DNA of 64,000 bases, from NCBI RefSeq assembly GCF_007035645.1, contig NZ_AP019632.1, positions 806,001-870,000 on the forward strand, in the 5' to 3' direction. The stretch is from Enterobacter asburiae. Its GTDB lineage: Bacteria; Pseudomonadota; Gammaproteobacteria; Enterobacterales; Enterobacteriaceae. Below are positions 1-8,430 of this stretch, in pieces. The notes under the pieces were generated by a model. The model was not told the DNA's origin. It did not search any database and was given only the letters and a program-made list of their open reading frames with translations. How positions within the stretch are numbered: the stretch's first letter is position 1; every line of letters begins with the position of its first letter. The translations under genes and the position numbers were made by a program.

Positions 1-930
1 GCGCTGTTCAGCCAGCGCTAGCGCCAGCTCGGCGGCCTGCGTTGCCATGGTGATTATCGGGTAGCGTACGGTGGTCAGACGCGGGCGCACGTAACGAGAG
101 ACCAGCACGTCATCGAAGCCAATCAGCGAAATTTCTGCCGGTACCTCAATCCCGTTGTCATTCAGCACCCCCATTGCCCCTGCGGCCATCGAGTCGTTAT
201 AGCTGGCAACCGCCGTGAAATTTCGTCCGCGACCGAGCAGCTCGGTCATGGCCTGTTCACCGCCGCTCTCATCCGGTTCACCGTAGGCCACCAGACGGTC
301 ATTACACGGCAGGCCGTTTTCGCGCAGAGCGTCGTAGTAGCCCTGCAGGCGGTCTTCCGCATCAGAAATCGGGTGATTGGAACAGAGATAGCCAATCCGG
401 GTATGGCCCTGTTGAATCAGATGACGGGTCGCAAGCCAGGCACCGTAGCGGTCGTCGAGGGCCACACAGCGTTTTTCAAACCCGGGAATAATGCGGTTAA
501 TGATCACCATTCCAGGCATCTGCTTCATCAGGTGAATCAGTTCGGCATCCGGGATCATTTTGGCGTGAACCACCAGCGCCGCGCAGCGGTGGCGGATCAG
601 CTGCTCGATGGCCTGGCGTTCTTTTTGCTCATTATGATAGCCGTTGCCGATCAGCAAAAAATTGCCTGTCTGATAAGAGACCTGTTCAACCGCTTTCACC
701 ATGGCGCCGAAAAAGGGGTCGGAAACATCACCCACTACCAGCCCAATGGTTTCGGTGGACTGCTGGGCGAGCGCGCGGGCATTAGCATTGGGATGATAAT
801 TCAGGGATTCCATGGCGGTTTGTACCGCCTGGCGCGATGCGTCACTGGCTTTTGGGGAGTCGTTAATCACGCGAGAGACGGTTGCCACAGACACACCTGC
901 CAGACGGGCCACATCCTTTATTGTCGCCAT
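1..930 (-). CDS. galR: Galactose operon repressor GalR (3' end cut by window)
   Basis: LacI-family repressor that binds gal operators and is released by galactose. Translating the minus strand from the ATG at 928-930 gives 310 residues with no stop before the window edge; the family length is about 343, so roughly 33 C-terminal residues are missing. The N-terminus MATIKDVARLAGVSVATVSR is the LacI-type helix-turn-helix, followed by the hinge region (NANARALAQQ) and the periplasmic-binding-protein-like sugar domain. The gene is divergent from the omrB-omrA-aas direction, as in E. coli. A GalR-type operator lies just upstream (949-964), which suggests autoregulation. Identity is secure from near-complete agreement with E. 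coli GalR; only the truncation is notable. Confidence 0.96.
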   Translation of the reverse strand, partial: MATIKDVARLAGVSVATVSRVINDSPKASDASRQAVQTAMESLNYHPNANARALAQQSTETIGLVVGDVSDPFFGAMVKAVEQVSYQTGNFLLIGNGYHNEQKERQAIEQLIRHRCAALVVHAKMIPDAELIHLMKQMPGMVIINRIIPGFEKRCVALDDRYGAWLATRHLIQQGHTRIGYLCSNHPISDAEDRLQGYYDALRENGLPCNDRLVAYGEPDESGGEQAMTELLGRGRNFTAVASYNDSMAAGAMGVLNDNGIEVPAEISLIGFDDVLVSRYVRPRLTTVRYPIITMATQAAELALALAEQR

Positions 931-948
931 TCATTACCTTCTTATTGG

Positions 949-964
949 GGGTAAGCGTTTACAC
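949..964 (-). promoter_or_regulatory. Candidate GalR/GalS operator upstream of galR
   Basis: Read on the minus strand the site is gtgtaaacgcttaccc, matching the Gal operator consensus GTGNAANCGNTTNCAC at all but one fixed position. It sits 19-34 bases 5' of the galR start codon, a position suited to autorepression. The match is seen directly; occupancy by GalR is inferred. Confidence 0.7.
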
Positions 965-1050
965 ACCAAATAGTGTTGCGGAAAAGCGGTGCGCATTCAA
1001 GGGGAGCGGATTTCCGCGCTCCACAAACGTGACGCAGGACAACCCTGGTA

Positions 1051-1065
1051 GTGTAATCGTTACAC
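1051..1065. repeat. 15-bp perfect palindrome between galR and omrB
   Basis: gtgtaa-tcg-ttacac: six-base arms around a 3-bp spacer, about 110-125 bases 5' of the predicted OmrB start. It is one base shorter than a Gal operator and does not fit the direct-repeat form of OmpR sites. It may be a regulator site for omrB or galR; no regulator can be assigned. Confidence 0.5.
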
Positions 1066-1174
1066 GCGCAGTCGTGTCTGAAGAATGTCAATCTGAACCT
1101 TTGGTTACACTTTGCGTCAGGCTGTTGCGATTGGCCAATGGCGAGGTGGTCAAAGAGGTTGATACAGTCAAAGT

Positions 1175-1256
1175 CCCAGAGGTATTGATAGGTGGAATCA
1201 ACTCCGGTTGATTAACACGCTTTACACCAACCTGCGTTTTTACGCAGGTTTTTTTT
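1175..1256 (+). ncRNA. omrB: Small RNA OmrB
   Basis: Hfq-dependent sRNA, induced by EnvZ/OmpR in E. coli, that represses outer-membrane receptor and protease mRNAs (ompT, cirA, fecA, fepA) and csgD. The 5' end cccagaggtattgat is the target-pairing region shared with OmrA. The 3' end is an intrinsic terminator with 7-bp stem 1231-1237/1242-1248 and eight T (1249-1256). The predicted length of 82 nt equals the E. coli RNA. A -10-like gataca lies at 1161-1166. Its place between galR and omrA, transcribed toward aas, matches E. coli. The middle of the RNA differs from E. coli, as expected for the unconserved linker. Confidence 0.93.
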
Positions 1257-1372
1257 GCCTGATAGTTCAATCTGTAACAGCAACAGAGAATATTCACACC
1301 TGGTTGCACTTCGGCTCATTCCCTTGCGTTTTCCTGCTGGCGAAGCGCAGGACGAACGGCCACAATCAAGAT

Positions 1373-1458
1373 CCCAGAGGTATTGATTGGTGAGAATTCT
1401 TAGTACGGTTTCGTACTCATCTCTTGCACCAACCTGCGCGGATGCGCAGGTTTTTTTT
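1373..1458 (+). ncRNA. omrA: Small RNA OmrA
   Basis: Tandem paralogue of OmrB with the same 5' 15 nt (cccagaggtattgat) and the same terminator type: stem 1433-1439/1444-1450 followed by eight T (1451-1458). Predicted length is 86 nt, close to the 88 nt of E. coli. A weak -10 (cacaat, 1361-1366) precedes the start. The central part contains a short hairpin around tagtacggtttcgtact. The pair fills most of the galR-aas interval; ORFs that can be drawn through it are artefacts. Confidence 0.93.
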
Positions 1459-1553
1459 CGCCTCCACTTTTGCTGTCGCTCCCGTATCACTTCTCGTGTA
1501 ATCTGCCACCATTTACTATCAACCCTCCACACTGGCCGGCAAAGGGAGTTGAG

Positions 1554-3713
1554 ATGCTATTTGGGTTCTTCCGTACACTGTTCCGTATTCTTTTTCGCAT
1601 CCGCGTCACTGGCGATGCCCAGGCGCTTCGCGGTGAACGCGTTCTTATCACACCAAATCATGTTTCCTTTATAGACGGCATTCTGCTGGCGCTATTTTTA
1701 CCCGTGCGCCCGGTGTTTGCGGTCTATACCTCTATCAGCCAGCAGTGGTACATGCGCTGGCTCACGCCGCTGATTGATTTTGTGCCGCTCGACCCGACAA
1801 AGCCGATGATGATTAAGCATCTGGTGCGTCTGGTTGAGCAGGGGCGTCCGGTGGTTATTTTCCCGGAAGGGCGTATTTCAGTGACCGGTTCGCTGATGAA
1901 AATCTACGACGGGGCGGGGTTTGTTGCCGCGAAATCAAAAGCGACCGTGGTGCCGCTGCGCATTGAAGGCGCAGAGTTGACCCATTTCAGCCGCCTGAAG
2001 GGGCTGGTGAAGCAGCGTCTGTTCCCAAAAATCACGCTGCATATTCTGCCGCCCACGTCGTTACCGATGCCGGAAGCGCCGCGTGCTCGCGATCGCCGTA
2101 AAATCGCCGGGGAAATGCTGCATCAGATTATGATGGAAGCGCGCATGGCCGTGCGCCCGCGCGAAACGCTGTACGAGTCTCTGCTTTCCGCGCAGCACCG
2201 CTATGGCGCGAAGAAAAACTGCATCGAAGATATCAACTTTACCCCGGATACTTATCGCAAGCTGCTGACCAAGACCCTGTTTGTGGGCCGCATTCTTGAG
2301 AAGTACAGCAAAAAGGGCGAAAAGATTGGCCTGATGCTGCCTAACGCGGGCATCAGCGCGGCGGTGATTTTTGGTGCGGTTTCCCGGGGGCGCATCCCGG
2401 CAATGATGAACTACACGGCGGGGTTGAAAGGACTGACCAGCGCCATCACCGCTGCCCAGATTAATACCGTCTTTACTTCCCGTCAGTTCCTGGACAAAGG
2501 CAAGCTCTGGCATCTTCCCGAGCAGCTCACCCAGGTGCGCTGGGTCTTCCTGGAAGATTTGAAAGCGGACGTCACCACCGGCGACAAGCTGTGGATTTTT
2601 GCTCACCTGCTGATGCCGCGTCTGGCGCAGGTCAAACAGCAGCCGGAAGATGACGCGATTATCCTCTTCACGTCGGGTTCGGAGGGCAACCCGAAAGGCG
2701 TCGTCCACAGCCACAAGAGCATTCTGGCGAACGTTGAGCAGATCAAAAGCATTGCCGACTTTACCGCGAATGACCGTTTTATGTCGGCGCTGCCGCTGTT
2801 CCACTCCTTTGGCCTGACGGTGGGGCTGTTTACGCCGCTGCTGACCGGCGCAGAAGTGTTCCTTTATCCAAGCCCGCTGCATTACCGGATTGTGCCGGAG
2901 CTGGTGTATGACCGTAACTGCACCGTCCTGTTCGGCACATCAACGTTCCTCGGCAACTATGCGCGTTTTGCTAATCCGTACGATTTCTATCGCGTGCGGT
3001 ATGTGGTGGCCGGTGCGGAAAAACTGCAGGAGAGCACGCGTCAGATCTGGCAGGACAAGTTTGGCCTGCGCATTCTCGAAGGCTATGGCGTTACCGAGTG
3101 TGCTCCTGTGGTCTCGATTAACGTACCGATGGCGGCGAAGCCGGGTACGGTGGGCCGAATTCTGCCGGGGATGGACGCGCGTCTGCTGGCCGTGCCGGGC
3201 ATTGAAGACGGTGGCCGTCTGCAGCTGAAAGGGCCAAACGTGATGAACGGTTATCTGCGCGTGGAAAACCCAGGCGTGCTTGAGGTGCCGACGGCTGAAA
3301 ACGTCAACGGCGAGGTTGAAACCGGCTGGTACGACACCGGTGATATTGTCCGTTTTGATGAACAAGGCTTTGTACAGATTCAGGGACGCGCGAAGCGCTT
3401 CGCCAAAATCGCCGGTGAAATGGTCTCGCTGGAAATGGTTGAGCAACTGGCGACGGCCGTGTCCGCGGATAAGATGCATGCGACGGTAGTGAAGAGCGAT
3501 GCCAGCAAAGGCGAGGCGCTGGTGCTGTTTACAACCGACGCTGAGCTTAAGCGCGACAGGTTACTGAGCTATGCGCGTGAACACGGTATTCCTGAACTGG
3601 CAGTGCCGCGCGATATTCGCTACCTGAAGCAGCTCCCGGTGCTGGGTAGCGGGAAGCCCGATTTCGTGACCCTGAAAGGCATGGTTGAAGAGGCGGAACA
3701 GCAAAATGCGTGA
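1554..3713 (+). CDS. aas: Bifunctional acyl-ACP--phospholipid O-acyltransferase / long-chain acyl-ACP synthetase
   Basis: Re-acylates lyso-phosphatidylethanolamine at the inner membrane, using acyl-ACP made by its own synthetase domain. The protein has 719 residues, the E. coli length. The start chosen is the ATG at 1554 ([10 protein letters not shown]), with aaaggga 7-13 bases upstream; an in-frame ATG at 1470 would add 28 residues lacking homology. Domains: acyltransferase about 15-200 with NHVSFID (HX4D, residues 35-41) and FPEGR (103-107), then an AMP-forming synthetase with the P-loop-like [10 protein letters not shown] and the YGVTE motif. It overlaps lplT by 8 bp, so the repair enzyme and the lysophospholipid flippase are translationally coupled. 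Confidence 0.97.
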   Translation: MLFGFFRTLFRILFRIRVTGDAQALRGERVLITPNHVSFIDGILLALFLPVRPVFAVYTSISQQWYMRWLTPLIDFVPLDPTKPMMIKHLVRLVEQGRPVVIFPEGRISVTGSLMKIYDGAGFVAAKSKATVVPLRIEGAELTHFSRLKGLVKQRLFPKITLHILPPTSLPMPEAPRARDRRKIAGEMLHQIMMEARMAVRPRETLYESLLSAQHRYGAKKNCIEDINFTPDTYRKLLTKTLFVGRILEKYSKKGEKIGLMLPNAGISAAVIFGAVSRGRIPAMMNYTAGLKGLTSAITAAQINTVFTSRQFLDKGKLWHLPEQLTQVRWVFLEDLKADVTTGDKLWIFAHLLMPRLAQVKQQPEDDAIILFTSGSEGNPKGVVHSHKSILANVEQIKSIADFTANDRFMSALPLFHSFGLTVGLFTPLLTGAEVFLYPSPLHYRIVPELVYDRNCTVLFGTSTFLGNYARFANPYDFYRVRYVVAGAEKLQESTRQIWQDKFGLRILEGYGVTECAPVVSINVPMAAKPGTVGRILPGMDARLLAVPGIEDGGRLQLKGPNVMNGYLRVENPGVLEVPTAENVNGEVETGWYDTGDIVRFDEQGFVQIQGRAKRFAKIAGEMVSLEMVEQLATAVSADKMHATVVKSDASKGEALVLFTTDAELKRDRLLSYAREHGIPELAVPRDIRYLKQLPVLGSGKPDFVTLKGMVEEAEQQNA

Positions 3714-4899
3714 GTCAGTACACACTAACACATCGCTCAGATCGAAAGGCATGATGGCCGTTATCGCCGCACAGTTTCTCTCTGCGTTCGGTGATAACGC
3801 GCTGCTGTTTGCCACGCTGGCGCTGCTGAAGGCCGAGTTTTACCCCGACTGGAGCCAGCCGATCCTGCAGATGGTGTTTGTGGGCGCTTACATTATCTTT
3901 GCTCCGTTCGTCGGGCAGGTGGCGGACAGTTTCCCGAAAGGCCGGGTGATGATGTTTGCCAACGGCCTCAAGCTGCTGGGTGCCGCCAGCATTTGCTTTG
4001 GCTTCAACCCGTTTATTGGCTACACGCTGGTGGGCATCGGCGCTGCCGCCTACTCTCCGGCGAAGTATGGCATTCTCGGAGAGCTGACCACGGGCGATAA
4101 GCTGGTGAAAGCCAACGGCCTGATGGAGTCGTCAACCATTGCCGCAATCCTGCTCGGATCCGTCGCGGGCGGCGTACTGGCCGACTGGCATGTCCTGGCG
4201 GCACTGGGCATCTGCGCGGTGGTGTATGGCGGGGCGGTTGTGGCGAACCTGTTTATTCCCAAACTGCCGGTGGCTCGCCCGGGGCAATCCTGGCGCTTTA
4301 AACCAATGACCGGCAGTTTCTTTACCGCCTGTCGCGTGCTGTGGCGTAACGGAGAAACGCGTTTTTCCCTGATGGGAACCAGCATGTTCTGGGGCGCGGG
4401 CGTCACGCTGCGCTTCCTGCTGGTGCTGTGGGTGCCGGTAGCTCTGGGGATTACCGACAACGCGACGCCGACCTATCTGAATGCGATGGTGGCCATCGGC
4501 ATTGTGGTGGGGGCCGGTGCGGCGGCGAAGCTGGTGACGCTCGAGACGGTTGCACGCTGCATGCCCGCAGGGATCCTGATTGGCGTTGTGGTGCTGATTT
4601 TCTCGCTGCAACATGCATTATTGCCTGCGTATGTCCTCCTCATCCTTATTGGTTTTCTGGGCGGTTTCTTCGTGGTGCCGCTGAACGCGTTACTGCAGGA
4701 ACGTGGCAAACAGACCGTCGGGGCGGGGAATGCCATCGCGGTACAAAACCTGGGTGAAAACCTGGCGATGCTGTTAATGCTGGGGCTCTACTCGCTGGCG
4801 GTAAAAGTGGGTGTGCCGGTGGTGGGGATTGGCGTCGGGTTTGGTGGGCTGTTTGCGCTGGCGATTGCGGGATTGTGGGTCTGGCTACGTCGGCGCTGA
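3706..4899 (+). CDS. lplT: Lysophospholipid transporter LplT
   Basis: Major-facilitator protein that flips lysophospholipids from the outer to the inner leaflet of the inner membrane to supply Aas. It has 397 residues, identical in length to E. coli. The ATG at 3706 ([11 protein letters not shown]) overlaps the aas stop; an upstream ATG at 3685 would add seven residues with no counterpart. The sequence shows roughly twelve hydrophobic segments, with the N-terminal motif [15 protein letters not shown] 48-bp dispersed repeat and a bidirectional hairpin follow, facing convergent tas. Confidence 0.97.
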   Translation: MRESVHTNTSLRSKGMMAVIAAQFLSAFGDNALLFATLALLKAEFYPDWSQPILQMVFVGAYIIFAPFVGQVADSFPKGRVMMFANGLKLLGAASICFGFNPFIGYTLVGIGAAAYSPAKYGILGELTTGDKLVKANGLMESSTIAAILLGSVAGGVLADWHVLAALGICAVVYGGAVVANLFIPKLPVARPGQSWRFKPMTGSFFTACRVLWRNGETRFSLMGTSMFWGAGVTLRFLLVLWVPVALGITDNATPTYLNAMVAIGIVVGAGAAAKLVTLETVARCMPAGILIGVVVLIFSLQHALLPAYVLLILIGFLGGFFVVPLNALLQERGKQTVGAGNAIAVQNLGENLAMLLMLGLYSLAVKVGVPVVGIGVGFGGLFALAIAGLWVWLRRR

Positions 4900-4902
4900 T
4901 AA

Positions 4903-4950
4903 GTGCGGCCTGATGCCCTCACCCCGGCCCTCTCCCACAGGGAGAGGGAG
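4903..4950 (+). repeat. Dispersed 48-bp intergenic repeat, copy 1
   Basis: GC-rich element with core ccctctcccacagggagaggg, a short-loop hairpin. An inverted copy at 51156-51203 matches in 47 of 48 positions, and a partial core lies at 10685-10708. It belongs to the REP/BIME-like intergenic repeats common in Enterobacteriaceae. Confidence 0.8.
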
Positions 4951-4959
4951 CAAACCCTA

Positions 4960-4985
4960 AAAACGGCAACGTGCGTTGCCGTTTT
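4960..4985. terminator. Bidirectional terminator between lplT and tas
   Basis: Stem aaaacggcaac (4960-4970) pairs with gttgccgtttt (4975-4985) around the loop gtgc. A-rich and T-rich flanks let it work on both strands, as expected between convergent genes. Confidence 0.8.
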
Positions 4986-4992
4986 GCTTTTA

Positions 4993-6033
4993 TTACGGCG
5001 CAGGATACGTATAAACCTGATGCACTGCTTCAATCTCCGCTAACACCTCTTCACTCAGGTTCAGATGGAAACTCTCAATATTGGTTTTCAGCTGTTCCAT
5101 CGTGGTTGCGCCCAGCAGGGTGCTGGCAACAAACGGCTGACGACGCACGAAGGCCAGCGCCATCTGTGCAGGGTCAAGACCGTGACGCTTTGCGATATCC
5201 ACATAGGCTGCAACGGCTTTCTGCGTCTGCTCGCCGCTGTAGCGGGTAAAGCGGCTAAAGAGGGTATTTCTCGCCCCGGCCGGTTTCGCGCCGTTCAGGT
5301 ATTTCCCCGTCAGCGTGCCAAAGCCGAGACAGGAATAGGCGAGCAGTTCCACTTCTTCATATTGCGTCACTTCGGCCAAACCAACCTCATAGCTACGGTT
5401 AAGCAGGCTGTACGGGTTCTGGATGGTGACGATACGCGGCAGATCGTGTTTATCTGCCAGGTGCAGATAGCGCATTACGCCAAAGGCCGTTTCGTTAGAG
5501 ACGCCAATGTAGCGGATTTTTCCCGCGCGCTGGCACTCGGTCAGCGCTTCCAGCGTTTCCAGCAGCGTTACGGCGGGGGCGCTCTCATTCCAGCTGTAGC
5601 CGAGCTTACCAAAGCAGTTGGTTGGACGCTGCGGCCAGTGCACCTGATACAGGTCGAGATAGTCGGTTTGCAGGCGCTTCAGGCTGGCGTCCAGTGCGGC
5701 GCGGATATTTTTGCGATCGAGGATCTGATTCGGGCGGATCCCGGTATCGTTGTTGCGCGCGGGGCCACTGACTTTTGAGGCAATCACCAGCTTTTCACGG
5801 TTGCCGCGTTTTGCCAGCCAGTTACCGACGTAGGTTTCGGTAAGTCCCTGCGTTTCCGGACGTGGCGGAACAGGGTACATCTCTGCAACATCAATCAGGT
5901 TAATCCCCTGACTAACGGCGTAATCGAGTTGTGCATGGGCATCGGCTTCGCTGTTTTGTTCACCAAATGTCATCGTGCCCAACCCCAGTTGGCTTATTTC
6001 CAGAGCGCTGTGGGGGATACGGTGATAATGCAT
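4993..6033 (-). CDS. tas: Aldo-keto reductase Tas
   Basis: NADP(H)-dependent aldo-keto reductase; the E. coli gene was found because extra copies suppress tyrosine auxotrophy of a starving tyrA strain. Its natural substrate is not settled. The 346 residues equal E. coli Tas. The AKR catalytic tetrad is visible as D48, Y53, K87 and H132 (LIDVAEMY, SKVSG, YQVHWPQ). It lies downstream of ygdR on the same strand, ends at a shared terminator with lplT, and may be cotranscribed with ygdR across a 131-bp gap. Confidence 0.95.
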   Translation of the reverse strand: MHYHRIPHSALEISQLGLGTMTFGEQNSEADAHAQLDYAVSQGINLIDVAEMYPVPPRPETQGLTETYVGNWLAKRGNREKLVIASKVSGPARNNDTGIRPNQILDRKNIRAALDASLKRLQTDYLDLYQVHWPQRPTNCFGKLGYSWNESAPAVTLLETLEALTECQRAGKIRYIGVSNETAFGVMRYLHLADKHDLPRIVTIQNPYSLLNRSYEVGLAEVTQYEEVELLAYSCLGFGTLTGKYLNGAKPAGARNTLFSRFTRYSGEQTQKAVAAYVDIAKRHGLDPAQMALAFVRRQPFVASTLLGATTMEQLKTNIESFHLNLSEEVLAEIEAVHQVYTYPAP

Positions 6034-6164
6034 AGCCGGCTTCCTCAGTAGACTTATAGACCGCGTCAGGGCGTGCCCGACAAAGGAATATAAACATGGC
6101 AGAGGGGAAGCAAAAGGGGAAGAAAAAAATCAAAAAGGCCAGCAAGCGACTGACCTTTATCTGT

Positions 6165-6383
6165 TTATCGCTCGATAATTTGCGATACTTCGTCGCGATT
6201 GATCTGCATTTTATTGCCTTCCTGGTCACGGTAGCTGACCAGACCGGTATCATCGTCGACTTCGGGTTTACCGTCGGTCAGGATCATTCGACCATCTTTT
6301 GTCGCCATGACGTAATCGCTGCTACAGCCCGATACGGCAAACGCTAAACCGACTGCTGAAACTAACACTGCCCATTTTTTCAT
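6165..6383 (-). CDS. ygdR: Small DUF903 lipoprotein YgdR
   Basis: Predicted 72-residue lipoprotein of unknown function. The start at 6383 (MKKWAVLVS) is preferred over 6398 because it gives a normal signal peptide ending in the lipobox VSGC with acylated C20. The mature part is a small SH3-like DUF903 fold containing the paired motif DDTGLVSY. It is a paralogue of YgdI at 33259-33486, which shares C20 and the matching NDTGMISY. K-12 has ygdQ between mutH and ygdR; here only 128 bp separate them. Confidence 0.93.
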   Translation of the reverse strand: MKKWAVLVSAVGLAFAVSGCSSDYVMATKDGRMILTDGKPEVDDDTGLVSYRDQEGNKMQINRDEVSQIIER

Positions 6384-6511
6384 CGTTATCGTCCTCATCT
6401 GGCGCGTATCAAATCATAATCTAGTATTAACCCGATATGGCGACTTGAGGAAGCGGTAAAATCTTAAAAAGCAGTCGATTATGTTTGAGAGCTCGCAAAA
6501 TAAGTAAAAAA

Positions 6512-7204
6512 CTATGTTTTTAACAGGAAATGACGGGCAAGGAGTGCGCCGGTGAAATTCTTTTTGAGATAAAAACCGCGCGGTAACGTCAGTATCGGCT
6601 CACCTTTCGCGCCGATTGCCTCGGTAAGCGCTTTGCTGTTGGCCGCTTTCGGGCGCAATTGTAAAACTTCTCCGTGTCGGGCGGTGATGCGCTCTACCTG
6701 CCCAAGCACAATCATGTCCATCAGCTCCTCCCAGTCCAGACGCAGCTGTTGCTCCTCATCGTCGTTCGGGCTCCAGAGCAGCGGCGCGCCAACGCGACGG
6801 TCAGCCAGGGGGATCTGACGTTCACCTTCGACCGGTACCCACAACACGCGCTTCAGCTTGTGGCGAACGTGGCTGGTTTCCCACGTTACGCCGGTGTTGC
6901 CGGTTAATGGCGCAACGCAGACGAAGGTGGTCTCAAGGGGCTTGCCCTGGCTGTCTATAGGGATGGTTTTTAACTCCACGCCAAGCGCTGCAAAATCCTG
7001 CTCGGGTTTGCTTCCTGCGCTGGCACCCAGCCACAGCTCAAGCAGCATGCCGATCCAGCCTTTATCCCGTTTCAGATCCTTCGGGATCTGAAGCCCTGCC
7101 ATTGCCGCCAGCTCGCCAAGCGAAAAGCCTGCAAGACGCCGTGCCTGCTGTAGCAACTGACCTTCGCTGGATGGCGGTGAGAGCAAGGGTGTAAGCGGAT
7201 GCAT
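6512..7204 (-). CDS. mutH: Methyl-directed mismatch-repair endonuclease MutH
   Basis: Nicks the unmethylated strand at hemimethylated GATC after activation by MutS-MutL, directing mismatch repair to the new strand. It has 230 residues (E. coli 229). The DX6EXK active site typical of the MutH/Sau3AI family is present as D70, E77 and K79 ([10 protein letters not shown]). The first 25 residues differ most from E. coli; the rest aligns closely. Its promoter side faces the DARS2-like region, and the start codon lies 5 bp from a perfect match to the IHF consensus (7210-7222, minus strand). Confidence 0.97.
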   Translation of the reverse strand: MHPLTPLLSPPSSEGQLLQQARRLAGFSLGELAAMAGLQIPKDLKRDKGWIGMLLELWLGASAGSKPEQDFAALGVELKTIPIDSQGKPLETTFVCVAPLTGNTGVTWETSHVRHKLKRVLWVPVEGERQIPLADRRVGAPLLWSPNDDEEQQLRLDWEELMDMIVLGQVERITARHGEVLQLRPKAANSKALTEAIGAKGEPILTLPRGFYLKKNFTGALLARHFLLKT

Positions 7205-7887
7205 GAAGGTAACCTTTTGATTAAAAAATAAACTAAGAAATTGTCCCCTGTGGATAGAGTTTAACTATTTCTGTACCAATATTCCATGTCTATGATTTAT
7301 ATGTTTTTTTATTGGTTTGAAATCGTTTTGCCAGACTCAGAAAACCGGTTGTTCAAATCTTGTCACTGACAATGAACAGGATCTTACACCATGTTATCCA
7401 CAGAAAAATGGGATAACTGGGCATAACCCTGACTACTGTTTCAATTTACAGCCTTGACGTGCGATGAAAATCGAATTTTCAAACAAATTGTGACTAACTT
7501 ATTGGCACAATCTGTGGATAAAACCGACGCTGTTCGATCTTTCATCAGCACGACGATCCCTGATGTGACGATCGTCACGATATTCTGTTTTGTGCTCATG
7601 GAAATACATTTAACTATTTGAAAATAATTGCATTATCTAATTAAGGTGAAAAAGGGGAGACTGCATCGTTTGAGGTTGTTCATCGGTAATCAGACACTTC
7701 TTCACAACTATATCCACAGAAAAGGTGAATAAAATTCCCTTCACCACCGCTCATCTGTTTATAACTCAGCACTTATTTGTGAGTTATTCAAATGTTATTA
7801 GGTTGCAGCCCTGTAAGAGAGTGGTTTACCGCCTCCCTGTAGTGTGAAACAATCATTCATATATAAGGTTTAGTTTGGGGTAGTCCG
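7205..7887. other. DARS2: DARS2-like DnaA-reactivating region between mutH and rppH
   Basis: A 683-bp gene-free interval, AT-rich against its neighbours. It carries two exact DnaA boxes TTATCCACA: 7394-7402 (plus) and 7513-7521 (minus). One-mismatch boxes lie at 7249-7257 (minus, ctatccaca), 7418-7426 (minus, TTATGCCCA) and 7710-7718 (plus, atatccaca). In E. coli the DnaA-ATP-regenerating locus DARS2 occupies this same mutH-rppH gap and needs a DnaA-box core plus IHF and Fis. Candidate IHF matches are 7210-7222 (minus) and 7688-7700 (plus, one mismatch). A 14-bp perfect palindrome with a central GATC lies at 7565-7578. The boxes are seen; DARS2 function is inferred from position and content. 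Confidence 0.8.
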
Positions 7888-8418
7888 GTGATTGATGACG
7901 ATGGCTACCGCCCGAACGTAGGAATAGTAATTTGTAATCGTCAGGGCCAGGTAATGTGGGCCCGGCGATATGGTCAGCACTCCTGGCAGTTCCCTCAAGG
8001 CGGGATCAATCCGGGAGAGTCCCCAGAACAAGCGATGTACCGGGAGCTTTTTGAAGAGGTCGGTTTAAGCCGAAAAGATGTTCGCATCCTGGCTTCGACC
8101 CGCAACTGGTTGCGTTACAAGTTACCGAAACGTTTGGTGCGTTGGGACACAAAGCCGGTTTGTATCGGCCAGAAACAGAAGTGGTTTCTGTTGCAGTTGG
8201 TGGGCAACGATTCAGACATCAATATGCAAACCAGCAGTACGCCGGAGTTCGATGGCTGGCGCTGGGTGAGCTATTGGTATCCTGTTCGTCAGGTCGTGTC
8301 ATTTAAACGCGATGTTTACCGTAGGGTGATGAAAGAGTTTGCAAGTGTGGTAATGCAGCTTCAGGAGATCCCGCCTAAGCCGCAGAGCGCACCTGCCTGG
8401 CGACGTAAAAGAGGTTAA
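7888..8418 (+). CDS. rppH: RNA pyrophosphohydrolase RppH
   Basis: Removes pyrophosphate from triphosphorylated mRNA 5' ends, triggering RNase E decay. It has 176 residues. The start is GTG at 7888, which gives the conserved N-terminus [14 protein letters not shown]. The Nudix box occupies residues 38-60, beginning GGINPGE with the REXXEE core RELFEE at 52-57. The C-terminal RRKRG tail is conserved. A 12-bp gap to ptsP indicates an operon, as in E. coli. Confidence 0.97.
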   Translation: MIDDDGYRPNVGIVICNRQGQVMWARRYGQHSWQFPQGGINPGESPEQAMYRELFEEVGLSRKDVRILASTRNWLRYKLPKRLVRWDTKPVCIGQKQKWFLLQLVGNDSDINMQTSSTPEFDGWRWVSYWYPVRQVVSFKRDVYRRVMKEFASVVMQLQEIPPKPQSAPAWRRKRG

Positions 8419-8430
8419 GCTACGCAAATC

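Noticed and set aside
1212..1532. 106-residue minus-strand frame over omrA/omrB
   Set aside because: It runs antisense through two sRNA terminators; composition is not protein-like.
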